64,000 nt of DNA, taken from NCBI GenBank assembly GCA_021825585.1, contig JAKAGT010000013.1, positions 62,001 to 126,000 on the forward strand, read 5' to 3'. Made by a program: the position numbers and the translations under genes. The DNA is from Bacteroidota bacterium. Its GTDB lineage: Bacteria; Bacteroidota; Ignavibacteria; Kryptoniales; JAKASW01. Below the pieces are notes generated by a model. It did not search any database and had not been told where the DNA came from. It worked only from the letters and a program-made list of their open reading frames with translations. Positions 16,482 to 24,284 of this stretch are shown here, piece after piece. Within the stretch, counting starts at the first letter, position 1, and every line of letters begins with the position of its first letter.

Positions 16482-19400
16482 ATGAAAGTATTAGGTCTCG
16501 ATTTAGGAACAAATTCAATCGGATGGGCCATCAGGGACACTGCTACTCCGGCCGACAATCAGATTATTGACTACGGGGTCACTGTTTTTAAAAAGGGTGT
16601 GGGCAATGGAGAATCCGGTGAATTCTCCCTGGCAGCGGAAAGAAGGAAGAATAGGAGCAAAAGAAGGTTATACAATGCCAAGCGATACCGCAAATGGGAA
16701 TTGCTCAGAGTCTTGATAAAGCATGGAATGTGTCCGTTGAGCATAGAGGGACTCAGATTGTGGAGCGTTGGTAATTGGCAGGTAGTTGACGGGAAGCGAA
16801 AGAATCTCGGACGCATTTATCCATTAAGCAATGTGGACTTCATGCGCTGGCTGGCATTGGCCCCTGAATATTTTGGTGACAAGGGTAAATCCGGAAATGG
16901 GAAGCCTATAAGAAGAAGTCCCTACGATCTGCGTTGTGAGTTGATTGAAGCTTTTGAAAAGGACGACCAGAAAAGAAATTATAAGATAGGAAGAGCATTG
17001 TACCATCTGGCCCAAAGAAGAGGCTTCAAAACAAGTCGTAAGAGTGGGAAAAGCAGATATGAAGCAGAGGCAAGCCAGACACTGAGCAAATTCTACCTGA
17101 AATATCCGGGAAGGAAGGATTGGCCCATGGCCAAAGTGTTCAGCTATCTTCAGTCTGATGAATGTGACGATAACGAACTTAAGCTCACGAGAATAAGGAA
17201 GGAAACCGGGATACAAAAGAGGGACGATTACCTAAAGGAATTCGATGCGATCTGCGAGAGACAGAACTTGCCTGAGGAGCTGAAAGCAAAGCTCCATGAT
17301 GCGATCTATTTCGTACGAGGACCACGGGGTCAAAAAGGGTTGGTTGGCAAATGCACGCTGGAAAAAAGGAAACCGCGTATTCCCATCAGCCATCCCGCTT
17401 TTGAAGAATTCAGAGCACTGTCTTTCATCAACAACATCCAGTGGAGGCAGACAGGGAACAAAGAAGCCTTTGGGCAGATCCCGATGGAGCTTAGGAAGAG
17501 GATCCTTGAAGACGTATTCTTCAAAACAAAAAAGAAATCAGGGTTCGTGGATGAACGAGCCTTCTTTAAGTTTGATGAGATCGTTGACGACTTTTCTGAA
17601 AATGGTAAATGGGAATTCAATTACAGGAACAAACCTAATGTTTCAACTTGCCCAGTGATTGCTGGCCTGATGAACACTTTCAAGGATGAATGGAAAGACA
17701 GATTCATTCAAGACAAAGATAGGTATGGAATAAACTGGGACGGCCTCACACTCAGCTACAAATTAAGGTACACAAACAGAAACGAAGCAAGAGATGGATT
17801 GAAGAGGAAAGGACAGGGCTATGTCTGCAAAAAGGCGGGTGAGCAGAGAACACTAGACCACGAGGGCATTTGGCATTTGCTATTCAACTCTCTTCAAACG
17901 AAAGACAAACCGGAAGCCCTGGCGGCATTCTGCGAAGAGGTTCTTGGATGGAAAGATGAGAATAAAGTACGTCAGTTTGCTGAAATCAATGTACAGCAGG
18001 GATACGGCTCTCTGAGCCGAAAGGCCATCGTCAAGATCATTCCGTATCTACAGGAAGGACATATCTATTCAGAGGCGGTTTCTTTTGCGAATCTTTCCAA
18101 AGTAATGGGAGAGAAAGAGTTCTCTGCTAACAAGGGAGCAATTGAAGATTGCATTACCGATGTCATCAAAAGGACCAACAATGAAAAACAAAAATTGAAT
18201 ATCGTCAACAGTTTGATTCAAAACTACTTTGGTGAAATCGAGACGATTAAAGCAGAAGGGCTGGACGAACAAATCAAAGAATCTGCAAAGGCTGATGTTG
18301 AGAGAAAGCTGAAGAATTACTTCGGCGAAAGGAATTGGAATGACAAATCGGAAGCAGATAGAAGAGAATATTCCGATTTTGTCCTTAACAAATACGTTTC
18401 ATTTCTCGACCGCAAGCAGCAGCCAAAAGAGAAAGCATCCTCATCCCAAGAAAAGAACCCAGAGATTGATTATTACAAAATTCCCCGTCTTGACGAAGCG
18501 ATCAAGCAGCTTTTGAGGGACAAATTTTCCGTCGGCGAAAAAGGGCTCACGCATCTCTACCATCCTTCGGACATCCAGATCTATCCCCCATCGAGAAATG
18601 ATAGGCTCGGCAATCCAGAACCGCCAAGCAAAGGATGGAAGAACCCGATGGCAATGCGGACCATGCACGAGTTAAGAAATCTCATGAACTATTTATTGGA
18701 AGAGGGCAAAATTGACCAAGAAACAAAGATAGTTGTTGAGATGGCAAGGGAATTGAACGATACGAACAAGCGCTGGGCAATCCAGAATTATCAACGGCGC
18801 CGAGAGGAGGAAAACATAGAATTTGCTAAGGCGATATTAGGCGTTGCAAAAGACAAGTATCCGGGCCTCAATGAAAATGACGCAGATAACATAGACAAAG
18901 TGCGTTTATGGTGGGAACAGTTGGAGGATGGAGAAGAGGTATATAAACAGATAAAAGCATTGAAAGAAGATGTCCGGAAGTATCGCCTGTGGAAAGAGCA
19001 ACAATGTCAATGTATTTATACCGGCAAGTTCATCAGCCTGACAGATTTGTTCGATGGGACAAGGACGCAGTTTGCACATACATTCCAACGAAGCGAGTCG
19101 TTTGACAACTCGCTCGCGAATCTGACCGTAAGCGATGCCTACTACAACGTTAATATTCAGAGGAATCGGATTCCGACTCAGCTGGAAAACTACAAGGTCG
19201 ATTGGAAAGACCCTGTAAGTGGGAATACATACACAGCGATCGAGCCCCGCATCATGAAGTGGATCGAGAAAAGGGATTCGCTGCAAGAAAGGATTGAAGA
19301 TAATAAGGCTCAAACACAAAGAGTGGCTAGAAGCGGAGATACCGAAGGAAAGAATGAATTAATCAAGCGCAGGCGATACCTTGAACTTGAATTTGAATAC

Positions 19401-20768
19401 TGGGACAAGAAAGTGAGAACGTTCACGCTTGAGGACATTCCCAACTTCTGGAAACACAGTCAACTTGTGGACACTCAAATAATCACAAAATATGCACGCG
19501 CGTATATGAAGTCGTTGTTCCACAAAGTCGACGTGCAAAAAGGAATAATTACTTCCGAGTTCAAGAAAATCTACGGTATAATGGGTGATGAGAAGAAGGA
19601 TCGTAGCCGCCACAGTCATCACGCCATGGATGCGGCCGTCCTTACTCTTATTCCAGGTTCAGCAAAGAGGGAGGAGATACTGAGGCAATACTACCGTTCC
19701 CTGGATAAAGGAATAAGATTCCACTCAAAGCCATACCTATCATTCGATATTACTCACGTGACATCCATCGATCAGAACGTGTTGATCAATCATGTGAATC
19801 GATATAAAACACTTGTCGCGACATACAAGAAGATTCGCAAACGAGGAAAACCCCAGCAGTCGGAAAACGGTGCAGATTTGGTTATGCAGGGGGACAGTAT
19901 TCGCGGCCAATTACACAAAGAGACTTTCTTAGGGGCGATTAAAGTACCGGAGAGAAATAGCCACGGATATGCGGTTAAGGAAAATGGCCAGTACCTGGTT
20001 CAGAAAAACAAGACGACAGAGGAAGATGAAATATGGCTTGTTGTAAGAAAACCGATAGAGGATGCTCAGCTAGATAAGATCGTCGACCCGTTATTGAGAG
20101 AACGAATAAGAGAACAAATGAATCGAGGCGTCAAGATGGAACAAGTCGTTGATTTCAACGGGAAAAGGATCAGGCACGTTCGCTGTAAGGTCTCACTGCC
20201 ATCATATGAAAAGTCACTAAGAATTAAGCCCCACTTGCACCTGTCAGAAAAAACACACAAACAGTATTACAGAACCGACAATTCTGAAAATTATCTATGC
20301 ATCTACTATGAGGGGACCGACGAAAGAGGAAGACCAACGAACGCGTTCAGGTTCGTTAGTCTATTTGAGTATTCGAAACTCAAAGACAAGGATATTATGG
20401 CAAATCTCGAATACTCAAGGCTCGTGAAGCTCGCCAGGAGAAAGGAAGTGCTCCTCACCGCAAAACATATTTTCAAGGTCGGCAACAAAGTAATTTTATA
20501 TCGGGATTCCGCTGCCGAAATCCAGAAGAACGGGATTCCTATCGAACATGTTTTTCGTGTCTATAAGTTCAATAACTCGGGAGCAGACTACATTTTCCTC
20601 CAAAACGTCATCGAGGCAAGGGAAAACGACGAGTTGGGCGATGGGGAAACACGCTTTAACCCGGACAAGTACCAACCGAGATTGAAACTAACCGCGCAAA
20701 ACCTAAGATGTTTAGTGGAACACACACATTTTGAGGTTAAGCCGGATGGCGAGATAATCCTCAAATGA
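16482..20768 (+). CDS. cas9: Cas9, type II-C RNA-guided DNA endonuclease
   Basis: A 1428-residue protein. RuvC-I is GLDLGTNSIGWA (Asp7). The arginine-rich bridge helix is RRKNRSKRRLYNAKRYRKW. RuvC-II is KIVVEMARELN (Glu753) and RuvC-III is HSHHAMDAAV (His1047, Asp1050). The HNH domain has His866, Asn880 and Asn889 with the same spacing as SpCas9 His840/Asn854/Asn863. The acidic residue normally just before the catalytic His (Asp839 in SpCas9) is Ala865 (QFAHTFQRS). AAGGAGAAAGCC precedes the ATG. The large size and Bacteroidetes-like repeat fit II-C. Its stop overlaps a truncated cas1 start as ATGA. Confidence 0.97.
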   Translation: MKVLGLDLGTNSIGWAIRDTATPADNQIIDYGVTVFKKGVGNGESGEFSLAAERRKNRSKRRLYNAKRYRKWELLRVLIKHGMCPLSIEGLRLWSVGNWQVVDGKRKNLGRIYPLSNVDFMRWLALAPEYFGDKGKSGNGKPIRRSPYDLRCELIEAFEKDDQKRNYKIGRALYHLAQRRGFKTSRKSGKSRYEAEASQTLSKFYLKYPGRKDWPMAKVFSYLQSDECDDNELKLTRIRKETGIQKRDDYLKEFDAICERQNLPEELKAKLHDAIYFVRGPRGQKGLVGKCTLEKRKPRIPISHPAFEEFRALSFINNIQWRQTGNKEAFGQIPMELRKRILEDVFFKTKKKSGFVDERAFFKFDEIVDDFSENGKWEFNYRNKPNVSTCPVIAGLMNTFKDEWKDRFIQDKDRYGINWDGLTLSYKLRYTNRNEARDGLKRKGQGYVCKKAGEQRTLDHEGIWHLLFNSLQTKDKPEALAAFCEEVLGWKDENKVRQFAEINVQQGYGSLSRKAIVKIIPYLQEGHIYSEAVSFANLSKVMGEKEFSANKGAIEDCITDVIKRTNNEKQKLNIVNSLIQNYFGEIETIKAEGLDEQIKESAKADVERKLKNYFGERNWNDKSEADRREYSDFVLNKYVSFLDRKQQPKEKASSSQEKNPEIDYYKIPRLDEAIKQLLRDKFSVGEKGLTHLYHPSDIQIYPPSRNDRLGNPEPPSKGWKNPMAMRTMHELRNLMNYLLEEGKIDQETKIVVEMARELNDTNKRWAIQNYQRRREEENIEFAKAILGVAKDKYPGLNENDADNIDKVRLWWEQLEDGEEVYKQIKALKEDVRKYRLWKEQQCQCIYTGKFISLTDLFDGTRTQFAHTFQRSESFDNSLANLTVSDAYYNVNIQRNRIPTQLENYKVDWKDPVSGNTYTAIEPRIMKWIEKRDSLQERIEDNKAQTQRVARSGDTEGKNELIKRRRYLELEFEYWDKKVRTFTLEDIPNFWKHSQLVDTQIITKYARAYMKSLFHKVDVQKGIITSEFKKIYGIMGDEKKDRSRHSHHAMDAAVLTLIPGSAKREEILRQYYRSLDKGIRFHSKPYLSFDITHVTSIDQNVLINHVNRYKTLVATYKKIRKRGKPQQSENGADLVMQGDSIRGQLHKETFLGAIKVPERNSHGYAVKENGQYLVQKNKTTEEDEIWLVVRKPIEDAQLDKIVDPLLRERIREQMNRGVKMEQVVDFNGKRIRHVRCKVSLPSYEKSLRIKPHLHLSEKTHKQYYRTDNSENYLCIYYEGTDERGRPTNAFRFVSLFEYSKLKDKDIMANLEYSRLVKLARRKEVLLTAKHIFKVGNKVILYRDSAAEIQKNGIPIEHVFRVYKFNNSGADYIFLQNVIEARENDELGDGETRFNPDKYQPRLKLTAQNLRCLVEHTHFEVKPDGEIILK

Positions 20769-20854
20769 TCAAGCGTACTATCGTCATAAGTCAACGTTCA
20801 TATATCTTCCACCAAGAAGCAACCCTTGAAGCGTTCGTGTCGAAATGGAAATAG
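20765..20854 (+). pseudogene. Truncated second cas1 5' end
   Basis: An ATG overlapping the cas9 stop (ATGA) opens a 29-codon frame. Its first 18 codons (MIKRTIVISQRSYIFHQE) match the start of the intact cas1 at 21640 (MIKRTIVISRKSYISHKD), with 42 of 54 bases identical by my alignment. The match then breaks into the 63-nt palindrome at 20821, whose codons end the frame at TAG. The ATGA overlap is the arrangement expected for cas9-cas1 in an intact operon, so this is probably the original cas1 start. Confidence 0.8.
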
Positions 20855-20883
20855 CTGTAATTAATAGAAACGCTTCAAGGGTT
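20821..20883 (+). repeat. 63-nt palindromic element, copy 1 (cas9/RAYT junction)
   Basis: Perfect 15-bp arms AACCCTTGAAGCGTT and AACGCTTCAAGGGTT enclose 33 nt. It is nearly identical to copy 2 beyond the RAYT gene, as expected for REP elements flanking a REP-associated transposase. Confidence 0.9.
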
Positions 20884-20893
20884 TGACGCGAAA

Positions 20894-21547
20894 ATGGCAA
20901 AGCCGCATCCGCCTCTGGAACCGGAACAATTTTACCACGTGTTCAATCACGCTAACGGCAATGACAACATCTTCCGAGCAGATAGAAACTACCGCTTCTT
21001 CCTGCGATTGTACTTGACGCATATTTCCGGCATCGTGAATACTTTAGCTTATTGCCTGATGCCGAACCATTTTCATTTTGTTATTCAAATGAAATCAGAA
21101 GCGGAACTGCGGAGCTTTTATTCAAAGAAGATTGCAACCCTTGAGGCGTCTTTAACGCTTCAAGGGTTGTGTCGCTTAAACAGCCAGCAGTTTTCAAATC
21201 TCTTCAACTCCTATGCTCAAGCATTTAACAAGGTCTATAATCGCCGCGGTGGATTATTTATCAGCAACTTCAAACGGAAGAAGGTTACTTCCAACGAATA
21301 TCTGTTGAACTTGATCCATTACGTCCATAACAACCCTGTCCACCATGGATTTGTCGAGACGGTGGATGATTGGAAGTATTCATCGTACCAGGCGCTATTT
21401 TCAGAGAAGAGAACCATGCTTGCGAGAAGTGAAACGTTGGAACTGTTTGGTGGAGCGGATGAATGCAGGGAATTTCATCAGAAAGAAATCAACAAGAAAT
21501 TTCTAATATCGGAAGGAGAAACCCTTGAAGCGTTCGTGTCGAATTGA
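20894..21547 (+). CDS. REP-associated tyrosine transposase (RAYT, Y1 HUH family)
   Basis: A 217-residue Y1 transposase of the IS200-like RAYT branch. The HUH motif is His59-Phe-His61 (MPNHFHFVIQ), and the nucleophile is probably Tyr143 (NLIHYVHNNPVHHG). These enzymes cut and join single-stranded DNA at REP palindromes. It sits between cas9 and cas1 on the same strand and is flanked by 63-nt palindromes. The second palindrome overlaps its last codons (TLEAFVSN). Residues 81-92 (ATLEASLTLQGL) are encoded by another palindrome, so the gene has itself been invaded in frame or carries its own recognition hairpin. Confidence 0.88.
   Translation: MAKPHPPLEPEQFYHVFNHANGNDNIFRADRNYRFFLRLYLTHISGIVNTLAYCLMPNHFHFVIQMKSEAELRSFYSKKIATLEASLTLQGLCRLNSQQFSNLFNSYAQAFNKVYNRRGGLFISNFKRKKVTSNEYLLNLIHYVHNNPVHHGFVETVDDWKYSSYQALFSEKRTMLARSETLELFGGADECREFHQKEINKKFLISEGETLEAFVSN
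21136..21168 (+). repeat. Short palindrome inside the RAYT coding region
   Basis: AACCCTTGAGGCGT and AACGCTTCAAGGGTT, separated by four bases, form the same arms as the 63-nt elements with one mismatch. The segment is read in frame through RAYT. Confidence 0.75.
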
Positions 21548-21582
21548 AATTAGCTGTAATTAATGGAAACGCTTCAAGGGTT
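21520..21582 (+). repeat. 63-nt palindromic element, copy 2 (RAYT/cas1 junction)
   Basis: Same 15-bp arms as copy 1 and the same length, with only a few internal differences. It provides the last eight codons and the stop of RAYT. A degenerate half-copy with a worn right arm (AAAGCTTCAGGGGTT) follows at about 21584-21631, just before cas1. Confidence 0.9.
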
Positions 21583-21639
21583 GGTATCGAATTGAAATTA
21601 ACTATAAATATTAGAAAAGCTTCAGGGGTTTAATTCGAT

Positions 21640-22590
21640 ATGATCAAACGTACCATCGTCATAAGCCGGAAGTCATATATTTCCCACAAAGACGAGCAGC
21701 TGCTTATCAAGCAGGAGGATGATGACCCAAGTGTTCCTATAGAAGACATAGGAGTAGTAATTCTTGAGGACCACCAGTCAATCATAACGGTCTCAGCGTT
21801 GAATGCCCTGATGGAGAACAACAGCGTTGTGATCGGATGCGACGCGAAGCATTTGCCGAACGCTATCATGTATCCGATGTCCTCGAATACACTTCACACG
21901 GCGGTGCTTAAGACACAGATGAATGCATCCGCCCCCTTGAGAAAGCAGCTCTGGCAGCAGACCATCAAAGCAAAGCTGATCAACCAGGCGGCTGTACTTG
22001 GCTCAAGAGGAGTGAATGCAAAACCTTTGGAACTCTGGGCAAAGAAAGTACGCTCGGGCGATCAAGCGAATCTCGAAGGAAGAGGGGCGGCGTATTACTG
22101 GAAGAATGTTTTTAATGCGCGAACACTTGAAGGGTTTTCTAAATTGGGCACCAAAATCGACTTCTCGCAGCAACCCTTCAGGGGTTTCATCCGTGACCCG
22201 GAAGGAGACGGGCCGAACAGTGCGCTGAACTATGGGTATGCTATTGTCCGAGCGGCAATGGCAAGAGCTATCGTAGGCTCGGGACTGCATCCTTCGATAG
22301 GACTCCACCACAAAAACCAGTACAACGCGTTTTGCCTTGCCGACGACCTGATGGAACCGTACAGGCCGTTTGTCGATCTGATTGTCCTTGATATTTGTGA
22401 AGAGCAGGGAATAGAAATCAGCCTTACGACAGAAAACAAGAAGCGGCTTCTATCGATCCTTTCAGCCGATACGTTCGTTAGTGATGAACGAAAGCCGCTG
22501 ATGCTTTCATTGACGGCGACAACGGCTTCGCTGGTAAGGTGTTTTGCTGGAGAGACGAGGAAAATTGTATATCCGGAGGTTAACCCTTGA
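21640..22590 (+). CDS. cas1: Cas1 integrase
   Basis: A 316-residue Cas1. The characteristic core is present: GRGAAYYWKNVF (catalytic Glu in LEGRGAAYYW), NYGYAIVRAAMARAIVGSGL, HPSIGLHHKNQYNAFCLADD and DLMEPYRPFVD, which holds the remaining metal ligands. Together with Cas2 it inserts new spacers. Between KNVF and FIRDPEG there are about 22 extra residues (162-182 and neighbours) that coincide with a palindrome at 22122-22186. The final residues and stop lie within the next 63-nt palindrome. It starts after the degenerate palindrome that follows RAYT. Confidence 0.95.
   Translation: MIKRTIVISRKSYISHKDEQLLIKQEDDDPSVPIEDIGVVILEDHQSIITVSALNALMENNSVVIGCDAKHLPNAIMYPMSSNTLHTAVLKTQMNASAPLRKQLWQQTIKAKLINQAAVLGSRGVNAKPLELWAKKVRSGDQANLEGRGAAYYWKNVFNARTLEGFSKLGTKIDFSQQPFRGFIRDPEGDGPNSALNYGYAIVRAAMARAIVGSGLHPSIGLHHKNQYNAFCLADDLMEPYRPFVDLIVLDICEEQGIEISLTTENKKRLLSILSADTFVSDERKPLMLSLTATTASLVRCFAGETRKIVYPEVNP
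22122..22186 (+). repeat. Palindromic element inside cas1
   Basis: Arms AACACTTGAAGGGTT and AACCCTTCAGGGGTT, 35 nt apart, match the arms of the 63-nt family. The centre is not clearly related. It encodes the stretch TLEGFSKLGTKIDFSQQPFR in frame, at a point where Cas1 relatives have a short loop. Confidence 0.65.
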
Positions 22591-22644
22591 AGGGTTCGTG
22601 TCCAATTGAAGATAACTGTAATTGATAAAAACCCTTCAAGGGTT
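22582..22644 (+). repeat. 63-nt palindromic element, copy 3 (cas1/cas2 junction)
   Basis: Arms AACCCTTGAAGGGTT and AACCCTTCAAGGGTT, total length again 63 nt. The left arm contains the cas1 stop codon. The arms carry a matched pair of changes (GCG to GGG) relative to copies 1 and 2, which keeps the stem paired. Confidence 0.88.
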
Positions 22645-22647
22645 TAA

Positions 22648-22983
<336 letters not shown>

Positions 22984-22996
22984 AGTCCCAAAACAG

Positions 22997-23038
22997 AAAA
23001 GCGTCCGCCTGAGTCTTGACAAAGGCGGGCGCTTTTTT
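22997..23038 (+). terminator. Terminator between cas2 and the CRISPR array
   Basis: The stem AAAAGCGTCCGCCT / AGGCGGGCGCTTTT with one mismatched base runs into a T6 tail. It separates cas operon transcripts from the array, consistent with array transcription from the other strand. Confidence 0.88.
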
Positions 23039-23655
23039 CCTTGCCGAACTTTCAGCTAAGTCAATGCTTTTCAATGAGTTGTTCTATGGTGCACTGAAAG
23101 AACATTACTCAAAGAAAAATCCGAAAGCAAATCACAACACGACCTGAAGAGGGGCGCTGACTGGGACAACTGAAAGAACATTACTCAAAGAAAAATCCGA
23201 AAGCAAATCACAACGTGCATCTCCTGGACCATCTGGCCCACGCCACTGAAAGAACATTACTCAAAGAAAAATCCGAAAGCAAATCACAACCCGGAGCGAA
23301 CGCTCTCCTGATGAACGGCAACTGAAAGAACATTACTCAAAGAAAAATCCGAAAGCAAATCACAACGGCATCCCGCTTCCGGAGGAAGGCGAAGAGACTG
23401 AAAGAACATTACTCAAAGAAAAATCCGAAAGCAAATCACAACGATCCCAGGGAAATAGAAAAGAAGAGACTGACTGAAAGAACATTACTCAAAGAAAAAT
23501 CCGAAAGCAAATCACAACTATCCTTTATCGCTCAACAAATACCCTCTCACTGAAAGAACATTACTCAAAGAAAAATCCGAAAGCAAATCACAACTTTACG
23601 CGTCGGGTTCTCTTTCGCGTTCCAACTGAAAGAACATTACTCAAAGAAAAATCCG

Positions 23656-23708
23656 TCCCGTTCCGACATCATATCATATAAGATGATACGGGATGCCGCA
23701 AGGCGGCA
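23656..23708. repeat. 53-nt double-hairpin element in CRISPR repeat 8
   Basis: It is inserted between ATCCG and AAAGC of the repeat. One hairpin has outer stem TCCCGT/ACGGGA with inner ATCAT/ATGAT. The second is TGCCGC-AAG-GCGGCA. Removing the 53 nt restores a perfect repeat. Confidence 0.93.
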
Positions 23709-23937
23709 AAAGCAAATCACAACTATCATCAGCTTTTGCATCGGTTCCGAGGTACTGAAAGAACATTACTCAAAGAAAAATCCGAAAGCAAATCACAACT
23801 AAATATGCGTTCCCTGCGCTCGAAGTGTGGACTGAAAGAACATTACTCAAAGAACAATCCGAAAGCAAACTACAACGTTCAGCACCTTCTCTTTGTCGTA
23901 TTTTAACCTGAAAGAACATTACTCAAAGAACAATCCG

Positions 23938-23990
23938 TCCCGTTCCGACATCATATCATATAAGATGATACGGGATGCCGCAAGGCGGCA
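23938..23990. repeat. 53-nt double-hairpin element in CRISPR repeat 11
   Basis: Base-for-base identical to the insertion in repeat 8 and at the same repeat position, although the host repeat half differs at two bases (CCTG start, ACAATCC). Confidence 0.93.
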
Positions 23991-24053
23991 AAAGCAAATC
24001 ACAACACGCATAGAACGGCCCACGGACGAGCAGCCACTGAAAGGACAATACTC

Positions 24054-24083
24054 TCCGCCAGAGGTGGATGCGCCTTTGGCGCA
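24054..24083. repeat. About 30-nt double-hairpin element in CRISPR repeat 12
   Basis: Two adjacent short hairpins, TCCGCC-AGA-GGTGGA and TGCGCC-TTT-GGCGCA, interrupt the repeat after ATACTC. It is a miniature version of the 53-nt elements and lies at a different site in the repeat. Confidence 0.75.
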
Positions 24084-24149
24084 AGAGAAAAACTTGAAAG
24101 CAAACTGGAACAGAAAGTCAAAACCAAATTGGAAAAACCATTACTCAAA

Positions 24150-24265
24150 TGATACCTTGCGCCATCCCGCATATCCTTATTCAATATTAATAACTGAGCG
24201 GGAGAACAATCTGCCCCGCTCGGACATCAAATTTAATATATGATGCGGGGTCCCGTAAGGCGGGA
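24150..24265. repeat. Two double-hairpin elements in CRISPR repeat 13
   Basis: The first (24150-24203) reads CCTTGCGCCATCCCG...CGGGA, in the orientation seen in the IS21 genes. A 10-nt piece of repeat (GAACAATCTG) separates it from the second (24214-24265), which has CCCCGC/GCGGGG plus TCCCG-TAAGG-CGGGA and occupies the same site as the insertions in repeats 8 and 11. Confidence 0.8.
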
Positions 24266-24284
24266 AAAGCAAATCACAACTCAG

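Larger units (their letters stand above)
23093..24280 (-). CRISPR. Type II-C CRISPR array, 13 repeat units, several interrupted
   Basis: The repeat is 46 nt: on the plus strand it begins ACTGAAAGAACATTACTCAA and ends GCAAATCACAAC. Spacers are 30 nt (one 31). Units 1-7 and 9 are identical. Units 10 and 11 carry point changes. Units 8, 11, 12 and 13 are interrupted by hairpin elements. The last spacer is only about 16 nt, and units 12-13 are degenerate, marking the old end. The fresh end adjoins cas2 (leader 23039-23092). The tracrRNA anti-repeat implies transcription on the minus strand with crRNA repeats beginning GTTGTGATTTGC. Confidence 0.97.

Noticed and set aside
22985-23092. Csn2 or Cas4 gene after cas2
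   Set aside because: The space holds only a terminator and a short leader; the system is II-C.
23893-24243. A 116-codon open frame over the end of the CRISPR array
   Set aside because: It is made of repeats, spacers and hairpin elements; the array structure explains it.
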